A stretch of 46,335 nucleotides of DNA from Penium margaritaceum (GCA_023375785.1 SZWC01000507.1:49259-95593), one strand, 5' to 3'. Positions 10,451-23,421 are shown, numbered from the stretch's first letter. Numbers and translations: made by a program. The notes: generated by a model from the sequence alone, not told the origin.

Positions 10451-12442
10451 TATTGACTAGCAAGTACAAAGAATTTCAACAAGTAGTGGAACGGTGTGGC
10501 TACCATACAGAATGACCAACCAGATTAGGCATGTGCCATTTCCCATGACCAAAAAATTTTACTATGTGTGGTGAACGTTGATAACCCATAATATGGATCA
10601 CGAATTGTCAGAGGGGGAAGCAATGGTTTGGGAATACTAGATACCAACTAGCAAGTACAACGACATTCAGTCAGTAGTAGCACGGTGTGGCTACCATGCA
10701 CAATGACCGACAAAACTACGCATATGCACTGCCTTTGAACAAAGAAATCCACTGTGTGTCGTCAACGTTGACAACTCATAATACGAGTCAAAAATGGTCT
10801 GAGGCGGAAACAATGGTTTGGGAACACCAAGTATCAAATAGCAAGCACAAGGACCTTCAATACGTTGTGGCACGGTGTGGATACCATGCACGATGACCAA
10901 CCAAAGTAGGCATATGTCACTGACCATGACCAAATAATGTCACTAAGTGTGGTAAACTTTGACAACTCATAACACGAGTCACAAATGGTCAGGGTGGAAG
11001 ATAATGGTTTTTGAATACTAGTTATCGACTAGCAAGTACAAATACCTTCAATATGTAGTGGCACAGTGTGGCTACAATGCACATTGACCAACCAAAGTAT
11101 GCATATGTCACTGACCATGAACAAAGAATTTCACTTCATGTGGTTAATGTTGAAAACTCACAACACGAGTCACAGATATTCAGAGGGGGTATAAATGGTT
11201 TGGGAACACTAGCTATCAACAAGAATGCACAGAGACCTTCAATACGTAGTGACACGGCGTTGTAACCATGTATAGTGACAAACGAAAGTAGGCATATGTT
11301 ACTAACCATGACCAAAAGAATTTCACAGTGTGTGGTCAACATTGAAAACGCATAACACGAGTCACAAATGGTCAGAGGGGGAAACAATAGGTTGAGATCA
11401 CTAGTTATCAACTAGCAAGTAGAAAGATTTTCAACAAGTAGTGCCACGGTGTGGCTAGCGTGCACAGTAACCATCAAAGGATGCATATGTCCTTGACTAT
11501 GACCGAAGAAGTCCACTGTGTGTGGTCAACATTGAAAACTCATAACACGAGTCACAAATGGTCAGAGGGAGAGACAATGGTTTGGGAACCCTATGTATCC
11601 ACTAGAAAGGAGAAAGAACTTCGATACGGAGTGGCACGGTATGGCTACTATGCACACCAAACAACCAAAGTAGGCATATGTCACTGACCATCCCCAAAGA
11701 ATTTCAATATGGGTGGTCAACATTCACCAACCATAACATGAGTCACAAACGGTCAGAGGGGGAAACAATGGTCTGGGAATAGAAGTTCTCAACTAGCAAG
11801 TACACCGACCTTCGATCAGTATAAGCACGGTGTGGCTACCATGCAGAATGACCGACCAAAGTAGGCATATGTACTGCCTTTGACCAAAGAAATCGGCTGT
11901 GTGTGGACAGCGTTGACAACTCATAACATGAATCAAACATGGTCAGAGGGGGAAACAATGGTCTGGGAACATTAGGTATCAACTAACAAGCACAAGGACC
12001 TCCAAAACGTTTTGGCACGGTGTGGATACCATGCACGATGACCATTCAAAGTAGGCATATGTCACTGACCATCACCAAGTAATGTCACTAAGTGTGGTAA
12101 ACTTTGACAGCTCATAACACGAGTCACAAATGGTTTGAGTGGAAGTTAATGGTTGGTGAATACTAGTTATCGAGTAGCAAGTACAAACACCTTCAACATG
12201 TAGTGGCACAGCGTTGCTACCATGCACAGTGACCAACCAAAGTATGCATATGTCACTGACCATGACCAACGAATTTCACTTCATGTGGTCAATGTTGACA
12301 ACTCACAACACGAGTCACAGATATTCAGAGGGGGTATCAATGGTTTGGGAACACTAGCTATCAACAAGAAAGCACAGAGACCTTCAATACGTAGCGACAC
12401 GACGTGGTAACCATGTACAGTGACAAACCAAAGTAGCCATAT

Positions 12443-13018
12443 GTCACTAACCATGACCAAAGAAATTTCACAGTATGTGGTCAATATTGAAAACTCATAA
12501 CACGAGTCACAAATGGTCAGAGGGGTAAACGATGGTTTGGGAACACCAAGTATCAAATAGCAAGCACAAGGAGCTTCAATACGTTGTGGCACGGTGTGGA
12601 TACCATGCACGATGACCAACCAAAGTAGGCATATGTCACTAACCATGACCAAAGAAATTTCACAGTATGTGGTCAATATTGAAAACTCATAACACGAGTC
12701 ACAAATGGTCAGAGGGGTAAACGATGGTTTGGGAACACCAAGTATCAAATAGCAAGCACAAGGAGCTTCAATACGTTGTGGCACGGTGTGGATACCATGC
12801 ACGATGACCAACCAAAGTAGGCATATGTCACTAACCATGACCAAAGAAATTTCACAGTATGTGGTCAATATTGAAAACTCATAACACGAGTCACAAATGG
12901 TCAGAGGGGTAAACGATGGTTTGGGAACACCAAGTATCAAATAGCAAGCACAAGGAGCTTCAATACGTTGTGGCACGGTGTGGATACCATGCACGATGAC
13001 CAACCAAAGTAGGCATAT
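12443..13018 (+). repeat. Three identical 192-bp chimeric monomers (C head plus F tail)
   Basis: Units start at 12443, 12635 and 12827. Each begins as type C (ATTTCACAGTATGTGG) and switches to type F after CACAAATGGTCAGAGGGG, ending with the F-type CACAAGGAGCTTCAATACG. A second copy of the preceding B monomer (12252) follows at 13019. Deleting 12252-13018 (767 bp) returns the D-to-D spacing to 1,145 bp. Confidence 0.85.
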
Positions 13019-13400
13019 GTCACTGACCATGACCAACGAATTTCACTTCATGTGGTCAATGTTGACAACTCACAACACGAGTCACAGATATTCAGAGGGG
13101 GTAACAATGGTTTGGGAACACTAGCTATCAACAAGAAAGCACAGAGACCTTCAATACGTAGCGACACGACGTGGTAACCATGTACAGTGACAAACCAAAG
13201 TAGGCATATGTCACTAACCATGACCAAAAAAATTTCACAGTGTGTAGTCAACATTGAAAACGCATAACACGATTCACAAATGGTCAGAGGGGGAAAAAAC
13301 GGGTTGGGAAGACTAGTTTTCAACTAGCAAGAAGAAAGATTTTCAACAAGTAGTGGCAGGGTATGGCTAGCGTGCACAGTGACCATGAAAGGATGCATAT

Positions 13401-14547
13401 GTCCTTGACTATGACCGAAGAAGTCCACAGTGTGTGGTCAACATTGAAAGCTCATAACACGAGTCACAAATGGTCAGAGGGAGAGACAATGGTTTGGGAA
13501 CCCTATGTATCGACCAGAAAGGAGAAAGAACTTCAATACGTAGTGGCACGGTGTGGCTACTATGCACACCAAACAACCAAAGTAGGCATATGTCACTGAC
13601 CATGACCAAAGAATCTCAATATGGGTGGTCAACATTCACCAACCATAACACGAGTCACAAACGGTCATAGGGGGAAACAATGATCTGGGAATAGCAGTTC
13701 TCAACTAGCAAGTACACGGACCTTCGATCAGTATAAGCACGGTGTGGCTACCATGCAGAATGACCGACCAAAGTAGGCATATGTACTGCCTTTGAACAAC
13801 AAAATCCGCTGTGTTTGGACAGCGTTGACAACTCATAACACGAATCACACATGGTCAGAGGGGGAAACAATGGTCTCGGAACATCAGGTATCAACTAACA
13901 AGCACAAGGACCTCCAACAAGTTGTGGCAGGGTGTGGATACCATGCACGATGACCATTCAAAGTAGGCATATGTCACTGACCATCACCAAATGATGTCAC
14001 TAATTGTGGTAAACTTTGACAGCTCATAACAGGAGTCACAAATGGTCTGAGTGGAAGACAATGGTTGGTGAATACTAGTTATCGAGTAGCAAGTACAAAT
14101 ACCTTCAATATGTAGTGGCACAGCGTTGCTACCATGGATAGTGACCAACCAAAGCATGCATATGTCACTGACCATGACCAACGAATTTCACTTCATGTGG
14201 TCAGCCTTGACAACGCACAACACGAGTCACAAATAGTCCAAGGGGGGTAACAATGGTCTGGGAACACTAGGTATTAACTAGAAAGCTCAAATACCTTTGT
14301 TATGCAGTGACACGGGGTGGTAACCATGTACAGTGACAAACCAAAGGAGGCATATGTCACTAACCATGACCAAACAAATTTGACAGTGTGTGGTCAATAT
14401 TGAAAACTCATAACACGAGTCACAGATGGTCAGAGGGGGAAACAATGGGTTGGGAACACTAGTTGTCAACTAGCAAGTACGAAGAACTTCAAGAAGCTGT
14501 GGCACGGTGTGGCTAGCGTGCACAGTGATCAACCAAAGGATGCGTAT
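13401..14547 (+). repeat. Reference HOR unit in macro-unit 2 (D-E-F-A-B-C, 1,147 bp)
   Basis: A clean six-monomer unit without n's. Type-diagnostic strings (consensus forms): D GAAGAAGTCCACTATGTGTG, E AATTTCAATATGGGTGGTCA, F GTACTGCCTTTGACCAAAG, A AATGTCACTAAGTGTGGTAA, B AATTTCACTTCATGTGGTCA, C GGATTTCACAGTGTGTGGTC. Copies in other macro-units follow the same order and resemble their same-type counterparts more than their neighbours. Confidence 0.85.
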
Positions 14548-16789
14548 GTCACTGACTATGACCAAAAAAGCCCACTAAGCGTGGTCAACATTGACAACTC
14601 ATAACACGAGTCACAAATGGTAAGAGGGAGAGACAATGGTTTGGGAACCCTATGCATGGACTAGAAAGCACAAATAACTTCAATACGTAGTGGCACGGTC
14701 TGGCTATTATGCACACCAAACAACCAAACTAGGCATATGTCACTGACCATGACCAAAGAATTTCAATATGGGTGGTCAACGTTAGCAAACCATAACACGA
14801 GTCACAAACGGTCAGAGGGGGAAACAATGGTCTGGAAATATCAGTTCTCAACTAGCAAGTACAACGCCCTCCAATCAGTAGTAGCACAGTGTGGCTACCA
14901 TGCACAATGACCGGCCAAACTAGGCATATGTACTGCCTTTGACTAAAGAAATCCTCTGTGTGTGGTCAACGTTGACAACTCATAATACGAGTCACAAATA
15001 GTCAGAGGGAGAAACAATTGTTTGGGAACACCAGGTATCAACTAGCAAGCACAGTGACCTTCAATACGTTGTGGCACAGAGTGGATACCATGCACGATGA
15101 GCAACAAAGGTATGCATATGTCACTGACCATGACCAAAGAATGTCAGCATGTGTGGTAAACTTTGACAGCTAATAACACGAGTCACAAATGGTCAGAGTG
15201 GNTTTGATACGTAGTGGCACGGTGTGGCTAATATGCACACCAGACTACCAAACTAGGCATATGTCACTGACAATGACCAAAGAATTTCAGTATGGGTGGT
15301 CATCGTTGTCGAACCATAACACAAGTCACAAACAGTCAGGGGAGGAATCAATGCTATGGGAATATCAGTTCTCAACTAGCAAGTACAATGACATTCAATC
15401 AGTAGTAGCACGGTGTGGCTACCATGCACAATGACCAACCAAAGTAGGCATACGTACTGCCTTTGATCAAAGAAATCGACTGTATGTGGTCAACGTTGAC
15501 AACTCACAATACGAGTCACAAATGGTCAGAGGGGTAAACAATGGTTTGGGAACACCAAGTATCAAATAGCAAGTACAAGGAGCTTCAATACGTTGTGGCA
15601 CAATGTGGATACCATGCACGATGACCAACCAAAGTAGGCATATGTCACTCACCATGACCAAATAATGTCACTAAGTGTGGTAAACTTTGACAACTCATAA
15701 CACGAGTCACAAATGGTTAGGGTGGAAGATAGTGGTTTGTGAATACTAGTTATCGACTAGCAAGTACAAATACCTTCAATATGTAGTGGCACAGTGTGGC
15801 TACAATGCACAGTGACCAACCAAAGTATGCATATGTCACTGACCATGACCAAAGAATGTCAGCATGTGTGGTAAACTTTGACAGCTAATAACACGAGTCA
15901 CAAATGGTCAGAGTGGTAGATAATGGTTTCTAAATACTAGTTATCGAATAGCAAGTACAAATACCTTCAATATGTAGTGGCACTGTGTGGCTACAATGCA
16001 CAGTGACCAACCAAAGTATGCATATGTCACTGACCATGACCAAAGAATTTCACTTCATGTGGTCAATGTTGACAACTCACAACACGAGTGACAGATATTC
16101 AGAGGGGCTAACAACGGTTTGGGAACACTAGCTATCAAGAAGAAAGCACAAAGACCTTCGATACGTAGTGACACGGCGTGGTAACCATGTACAGGGACAA
16201 CCCAAAGTAGGCATATGTCACTAACCATGACCAAACGGATTTCACAGTGTGTGGTCAACGTTGAAAACTCATAACACGGATCACAAATGGTCAGTGGGGG
16301 AAACCATGGGTTAGGAACACTAGTTATCAACTAGCAAGTAGAAAGATTTTCAACAAACAGGGGCACGGTGTGGCTAGCGTTCATAGTGACCAACCAAAGG
16401 ATGCATGTGTCACTGACTATGACCGAAGAAGTCCACTATGTGTGGTCAACATTGACATATCATAACACGAGTCACAAATGGTCAGATGGAGAGACAATGG
16501 TTTGGGAACCCTATGTATCGACTAGAAAGGACAAAGAAATTTGATACGTAGTGGCACGGTGTGGCTAATATGCACACCAGACTACCAAACTAGGCATATG
16601 TCACTGACAATGACCAAAGAATTTCAGTATGGGTGGTCATCGTTGTCGAACCATAACACAAGTCACAAACAGTCAGGGGAGGAATCAATGCTATGGGAAT
16701 ATCAGTTCTCAACTAGCAAGTACAATGACATTCAATCAGTAGTAGCACGGTGTGGCTACCATGCACAATGACCAACCAAAGTAGGCATA

Positions 16790-17073
16790 NNNNNNNNNNN
16801 NNNNNNNNNNNNNNNNNNNNNNNNNNNNNNNNNNNNNNNNNNNNNNNNNNNNNNNNNNNNNNNNNNNNNNNNNNNNNNNNNNNNNNNNNNNNNNNNNNNN
16901 NNNNNNNNNNNNNNNNNNNNNNNNNNNNNNNNNNNNNNNNNNNNNNNNNNNNNNNNNNNNNNNNNNNNNNNNNNNNNNNNNNNNNNNNNNNNNNNNNNNN
17001 NNNNNNNNNNNNNNNNNNNNNNNNNNNNNNNNNNNNNNNNNNNNNNNNNNNNNNNNNNNNNNNNNNNNNNNNN
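16790..17073. other. Assembly gap (284 N)
   Basis: A run of N inside a type F monomer. The 250 bp before it (16540-16789) match 15203-15452, and the sequence after it (from 17074) matches from 15575. In that second copy only 122 bp lie between. Replacing 284 by 122 makes the D-to-D interval 16409-17718 equal 1,147 bp, so the gap is probably oversized by about 162 bp. Confidence 0.95.
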
Positions 17074-20004
17074 ACAAGGAGCTTCAATACGTTGTGGCAC
17101 AATGTGGATACCATGCACGATGACCAACCAAAGTAGGCATATGTCACTCACCATGACCAAATAATGTCACTAAGTGTGGTAAACTTTGACAACTCATAAC
17201 ACGAGTCACAAATGGTTAGGGTGGAAGATAGTGGTTTGTGAATACTAGTTATCGACTAGCAAGTACAAATACCTTCAATATGTAGTGGCACAGTGTGGCT
17301 ACAATGCACAGTGACCAACGAAAGCATGCATATGTCACTGACCATGAACAAAGAATTTCACTTCATGTGGTAACCATTTACAGCTCATAACACGAGTCAC
17401 AAATAGTCAGAGGGGGCTAACAATGGTTTGGGAATACTAGCTGTCAACAAGAAAGCAAAAAGACCTTTGATACGTAATGGCACGGCGTGGTAACCATGTA
17501 CAGTGACAAACCAAAGTAGGCATATGTCACAAACCATGACCAAACGGATTTCACAGTGTGTGGTCAACATTAAAAACTCATCACACGAGTCACAAATCAT
17601 CAGTGGGGGAAACCATGGGTTGGGAACACTAGCTATCAACTAGCAAGTAGAAAGATTTTCAACCATTAGTTGCACGGTGTGGCTAGCGTGCACAGTGACC
17701 AACCAAAGGATGCACACATCACTGATTATGACCGAAGAAGTCCACTATGTATGGTCAACATTGACAACTCATAACACGAGTCACAAATGGTCAGAGAAAG
17801 AGACAATGATTTGGGAACCCTATGCATGGACTAAAAAGGACAAATAACTTCAATACGTAGTGGCACGGTGTGGCTAGTATGCACACCAAACATCCAATTT
17901 AGGCATATGTCACTGATCATGACCAGAGAATTTCAATATGGGTGGTTGACCAACCATAACCCGAGTCACAAACGGTTAGGGGAGGAAAAAATGGTTTGGG
18001 AATATCAGTTCTCAACTAGCAAGTACAATGACCTTTAGTCAGCAGTAGCACGGAGTGGCTACCATGCACAATGACCAACCAAAGTAGGCATGTGTACTGC
18101 CTTTGACGAAAGAAATCCGTTGTGTCTGGTCAACATCGACATTTCATAATACGAGTCACAAATGGTCAGAGGGGGTAACAATGGTTTTGGAACATTAAGC
18201 ATGAAATAGCAAGCACAAGAAGCTACAATACGTTGTGGCACGGTGTGGATACCATGCATGATGACCAACAAAGGTATGCATATGTCACCGACCATGACCA
18301 AAGAATGTCACCATGTGTGGTAAACTTTGATAACTCATAACACGAGTAAAAAATGGTCAGGGTGGAAGAAAATGGTTTGTGAATACTAGTTATCGACTAG
18401 CAAGTACAAATACCTTCAATATGTAGTGGCACAGTGTGGCTACAATGCACATTGACCAACCAAAGTATGCACCATGTCACTGACCATAAACAGAGAATTT
18501 GACTTCATGTGGTCAATATTGACAACTCACAACAGGAGTCACAGATATTCAGAGGGGGTAACAATGGTTTGGGAACACTAGCTATTAACAAGAAAGCACA
18601 GAGACCTTCAATACGTAGTGACACAGCGTGGTAACCATGTACAGTGGCAAACCAAAGTAGGCATATGTCACAAACCATGACCAAAAGAATTTCACAGTGT
18701 GTGGTCAACGTTGAAAATGCATCACACGAGTCACAAATGGTCAGAGGGGGCAACAATGGGTTGGGAACACTAGTTATGAACTAGCAAGTAAAAATTTTTC
18801 CAACAAGTAATGGCACGGTGTGGCTAGCGTGCACAGTGACCAACCAAAGGATGCATATGTCCTTGACTATGACCGAAGAAGTCCACTATGTGTGGTCAAC
18901 ATTGAAACTTAACAACACGAGTCACAAATGGTCCGAGGGCGAGACAACGGTTTGGGAACCCTATGTATCGACTGGAAAGGACAAAGAAATTCAATACGTA
19001 GTGGCACGGTGTGGCTACTATGCACACCAAACAACCAAAGAAGGCATATGTCACTTACCATGACCAAAGAATTTCAATATGGGTGGTCAACGTTCACCAA
19101 CCATAACACAAGTCACAAACAGTCAGAGGGGGGAACAATGGTCTGGGAATATCAGTTCTCAAGTAGCAAGTACAGCGCCCTTCAATGAGTAGTAGCACGG
19201 TGTGGCTACCATGCACAATGATTGACCAAAGTATGCATATGTCCTGCCTTTGACCAAAGAAATCCGCTGTGTGTGGTCAACGTTGACAACTCATAATATG
19301 AATCACAAATGGTCAGAGGGGGAAACAATGGTCTGGGAACATCAGGTATCAACTAGCAAGCACGAAGACCTTCAATACGTTGTGGCACGGTGTGCATACC
19401 ATGGACGATGACCATTCAAAGTAGGCATATGTCACTGACCATCACCAAATGATGTCACTAAGTGTGGTAAACTTTGACAGCTCATAACACGAGTCACAAA
19501 TGGTCATAGTGGAAGATAATGGTTTCTAAATACTAGTTATCAACATGCAAGTACAAATACCTTCAATATGTAGTGGCACAGTGTGGCTACAATGCAAAGT
19601 GACCAACCAAAGTATGCATATGTCACTGACCATGACAAAAGAATTTCAGTTCATGTGGTCAATGTTGACAACTCACAACATGAGTCACAGATATTCAGAG
19701 GGGCTAACAACGGTTTGGGAACACTAGCTATCAACTAGGAAGCACAAAGACCTTTGATACATAGTGACACGGCATGGTAACCATGTACAGGGACAAACCA
19801 AAGTAGGCATATGTCACTAACCATGACCAAACGGATTTCACAGTGTGTGGTCAACGTTGAAAACTCATAACACGAGTCATAAATGGTCAGTGGGGGAAAC
19901 CATGGGTTGGGAACACTAGTTATCAACTAGCAAGTAGAAATATGTACAACAAGTAGTGGCACGGTGTGGCTAGCGTGCACAGTGACCAACAAAAGGATGC
20001 ATAT

Positions 20005-20770
20005 GTCATTGGCGATGACCGAAGAAGTCCACTATCTGTGGTCAACGTTGACAACTCATAATACAAGTCAAAAATGGTCACAGGGGGAAGCAATGGTTTG
20101 GGAACACAAAGTATCAAATAGCAAGCACAAGGAGCTTCAATACGTCATGGCACGGTGTGGATACCATGCACGATAACCAACAAAAGTAGGCATATGTCAC
20201 TGACCATGACCAAATAATGTCACTGAGTGTGGTAAACTTTGACAACTCATAACAAGAGTCACAAATGATCAGGGTGGAAGATAATGGTTTGTGAATACTA
20301 GTTCTTGACTAGCAAGTACAAATACCTTCAATATGTAGTGGCACAGTGTGGTTGCAATGCACAATGACCAACCAAAGTATGCATATGTCACTGACCATGA
20401 ACAAAGAATTTCACTTCATGTGGTCAACGTTTACAACTCACAACACGAGTCACAGATAGTCAGAGGGGGCTAACAATGGTTTGGGAACACTAGCTGTCAC
20501 CAAGAAAGCACAAAGACCTTCGATACGTAATAACACGTCGTTGTAACCATGTACAGTGACAAACCAAAGTAGGCATATGTCACAAACCATGACCAAACAG
20601 ATTTGACAGTGTGTGGTCAATGTTGAAAACTCATAACACGAGTCACAAATGGTCATTGGGGGAAACCATGGGTTGGAAACACTAGTTATCAACTAGCAAG
20701 TAGAAAGATTTTCAACAAGAAGTGGCACGGTGTGGCTAGCGTGCACAGTGACCAACCAAAGGATGCACAC
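20005..20770 (+). repeat. Shortened four-monomer HOR (D/F hybrid-A-B-C, 766 bp)
   Basis: The monomer starting at 20005 begins as type D (GAAGAAGTCCACTATCTGTG) and continues as type F (CACAAGGAGCTTCAATACG), skipping the end of D, all of E and the start of F. It is then followed normally by A, B, C and the next D at 20771. The missing length is about two monomers. No n lies near, so this may be a genuine unequal-exchange product. Confidence 0.7.
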
Positions 20771-21727
20771 GTCACTGACTATGTCCGACAATGTCCACTA
20801 TGTATGGTCAACATTGACAACTCATAACACGAGTCACAAGTGGTTAGAGGGAGAGACAATGGTTTGGGAACCCTATGTATCGACTAGAAATGACAAAGAA
20901 ATTCAGTACGTAGTGGCACGGTGTGGCTACTATGCACACCAAACAACCAAACTAGGCATAAGTCACCGACAATGATGAAAGAATTACAATATGGGTGGTC
21001 AACATTCACCAACCATAACACGAGTCACAAACGGTCAGAGGGGGAAACAATGGTCTTTGAATATCAGTTCTCAACTAGCAAGTACAGCGACCCTCAATCA
21101 GTATAAGCACGGTGTGGCTACCATGCACAATGATCGACCAAAGTAGGCATATGTACTACCTTTGACCAAAACAATCCGCTGTGTGTGGTCAGCGTTGACA
21201 ACTCATAATAGGAGTCACAAATGGTCAGAGGGGGAGACATTGGTTTGGGAACACCACGTATGAACTAGCAAGCACAAGGACCTTCAAAAATTTGTGGCAC
21301 GGTGTGGATACCATGCACGATGACCAACCAAAGTAGGCATATGTCACTGACCATGACCAAATAATGTCACTAAGTGTGGTAAACTTTGACAAGTCATAAC
21401 ACGAGGCACAAATGGTCAGGGTGGAAGATAGTGGTTTGTGAATACTAGTTATCGACTAGCAAGTACAAATACCTTCAATATGTAGTGGCACAGCATGACT
21501 ACCATGCACAGTGACCAACCAAAGTATGCATATGTCACTGACCATGACCAACAAGTTTCACTTCATGTGGTCAGCGTTGACAACTCACAACACGAGTCAC
21601 TGATAGTCAGAGGGGGGGTAACAATGGTTTGGGAATACTAGCTATCAACTACAAAGCACAAACACCTTTCAATACGTAGTGACACGGCGTGGTAACCACG
21701 TACAGTGACAAACTAAACTAGGCATAT

Positions 21728-22153
21728 GTCATTAACCATGTCCAAAGAATTTCGATATGGGTGGTCAACATTCACAACCCATAACATGAGTCACAAATGG
21801 TCAGAGGGGAAAAACATGGTTTCAAAACACTATGTATCTTCTAGCAAGTACAAAGACTTCTCATATGTATTGGCACGGTGTGGCTACCGTGGACAATGAC
21901 CTATCCAAGTAGGCATACATCACTGCTCATGACCAAAGACGTTTAGTGTGTGTGGTCAACGTTCACAACTCATAAAACAAGTAGAATATGGACAGAGGGA
22001 GAAACAATGGTTTGGGAATACTCGGTATCGACTAGCAAGTACAAAGACCTTCGATAAGTGGTGGCACGGTGTGGCTACCATGCACAATGACCAACTAAAG
22101 CATGCTTGTGTCACTGAATATCATAAAAAGAGTTTCACTGTGTGTAGTCAACT
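21728..22153 (+). repeat. Edge monomers G-H-I closing macro-unit 2
   Basis: Same order and diagnostic strings as at 9491-9915 (TTCAAAACACTATGTATCTT, then GTTTAGTGTGTGTGGTC, then AATATCATAAAAAGAGTTTC), followed directly by spacer sequence. Confidence 0.8.
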
Positions 22154-22225
22154 TTCATTCTTCCGGCTGGTCAATCGGAGCAATGGTTGAGAGGTTATTC
22201 AAGCTCGAAGTTGTAAAATTTGAGA
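22154..22225 (+). repeat. Spacer fragment ending at an isolated n
   Basis: The first 72 bp of the spacer (TTTCATTCTTCCGGCTGG onward), stopping at the n at 22226. The stretch 22002-22225 is repeated at 22885-23108 with at most a few changes, and there the spacer continues normally. This looks like one locus written twice. Confidence 0.75.
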
Positions 22226-22226
22226 N

Positions 22227-23035
22227 TGACCAAATAATGTCACTAAGTGTGGTAAACTCTGACAACTCATAACACAAGTCACAAATGGTCAGAGTGGAAG
22301 ACAATGGTTTGTGAATACTAGTCATCAAGTAGCAAGTACAAATACCTTCAATATGTAGTGGCACAGCATGGCTACCATGCACAGTGACCAACCAGATTAT
22401 GCATATGTCACTGACCATGACCAATGAATTTCACTTCATGTGGTCAGCGTTGAAAACTCACGACACGAGTCACAGATAGTCAAAGGGGGGTAACATTGGT
22501 TTGGGAACACTAGCTATTGACTAGAAATCACAAATACCTTCAATATGTAGTGACACGGCGTGGTAACCATGTATAGTGACAAACCANACCAAACATCCAA
22601 ACTAGGCATATGTCACTGACCATGACCAGAGAATTTCAATATGGGTCGTCAACGTTGACCAACCATAACACGAGTCACAAACGGTCAGGGGAGGAAAAAA
22701 TGGTTTGGGAATATCAGTTCTCAGTTCTCAAGTACAACGACCTTTAGTCTGTAGTAACACAGTGTGGCTATTATGCACAATGACCGACCAAAGTAGGCAT
22801 ATGTACTGCCTTTGACGAAAGAAATCCGCTGTGTCTGGTCAACGTTGACAACTCATCATACGAGTCACAAATGGTCAGAGGGGGAAACAATGGTTTGGGA
22901 ATACTCGGTATCGACTAGCAAGTACAAAGACCTTCGATAAGTGGTGGCACGGTGTGGCTACCATGCACAATGACCAACTAAAGCATGCTTGTGTCACTGA
23001 ATATCATAAAAAGAGTTTCACTGTGTGTAGTCAAC
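22227..23035 (+). repeat. Scrambled satellite pieces between two isolated n's and the spacer
   Basis: 22227-22586 is an A monomer, a B monomer and the start of the next; its part 22378-22586 repeats 24241-24449. After the n at 22587, 22588-22895 repeats 24806-25113 almost exactly (one mismatch noted). It then switches, inside an F monomer, into an H tail, the I monomer and the spacer. Monomer order here breaks the rule followed elsewhere. Confidence 0.75.
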
Positions 23036-23421
23036 TTTCATTCTTCCGGCTGGTCAATCGGAGCAATGGTTGAGAGGTTATTCAAGCTCGAAGTTGTAAA
23101 ATTTGAGATTCCATCTGCGTCAATTTTATATGATTAAACTAACTTATCATTCATACTTTTGAAAACTACCCTCTAATCTGACACCCCCTTATTTTATGCC
23201 CTTTACCCATAGGAACCCTTATCATGTCATTTGGACATCATATGAACACCATGTGAGTTTGCTTAGTGCTTATAGAGTTAGATTCTGGAGCGGTAGGTCC
23301 TGGGTTTGAATCATCGTACGTGCAATATAAAATAGGCTCACGACCTGGGGGGGGGGGGGGGCCGAGTTGTGATACCTCACGAAAACCGACCTGGTGTGAA
23401 AGGGAGAATCCTTTTGCTGTT
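23036..23421 (+). repeat. Satellite spacer, copy 3 (internal deletion)
   Basis: Collinear with the spacers at 9916 and 38165 through the AT-rich part, the tRNA-like segment and a 15-base G run (23347-23361). It then jumps from GTGATACCTCA straight to CGAAAACCGACCTGG near 23378, losing most of the G-rich blocks, the GGAACATCCCTCTAGG block and ACGCGTAACAAAT. The same deletion is present in the fragment at 25447-25520. Confidence 0.8.
23254..23323 (+). other. tRNA-like / SINE-head-like segment in spacer copy 3
   Basis: Homologous to 10137-10209. The A box has TTTGCTTAG in place of TTGGCTTAG, and the B box reads GGTTTGAATCA (23303-23313), losing its last conserved C. This copy is more decayed at the promoter-like positions than the copies at 10137 and 38385. 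Confidence 0.55.

Larger units (their letters stand above)
10451..22153 (+). repeat. Satellite macro-unit 2
   Basis: Order begins J (about 10530), F, A, B, C, then repeated D-E-F-A-B-C and ends D-E-F-A-B-G-H-I. Type D starts: 11489, 13401, 14548, 16409, 17718, 18869, 20005, 20771. Intervals differing from about 1,146 bp map to the array 12443-13018 (+767), the isolated n at 15202 (+715), the N-gap 16790-17073 (+162) and one shortened HOR at 20005 (-380). No gene is visible; long antisense frames arise only because 192 is a multiple of three. Confidence 0.9.

Noticed and set aside
12281..13036. A 251-codon antisense open frame made of 64-residue repeats, and dozens of similar 60-105-codon frames across the satellite
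   Set aside because: 192 bp equals 64 codons, so any open monomer stays open in tandem. The frames follow monomer phase and are broken in some copies of every type; they show no start context, domain or codon bias. They are by-products of the repeat.
16713..17160. Open frames running through the N-gap on both strands (also 32346-33054)
   Set aside because: They are open only because N's cannot encode stops.
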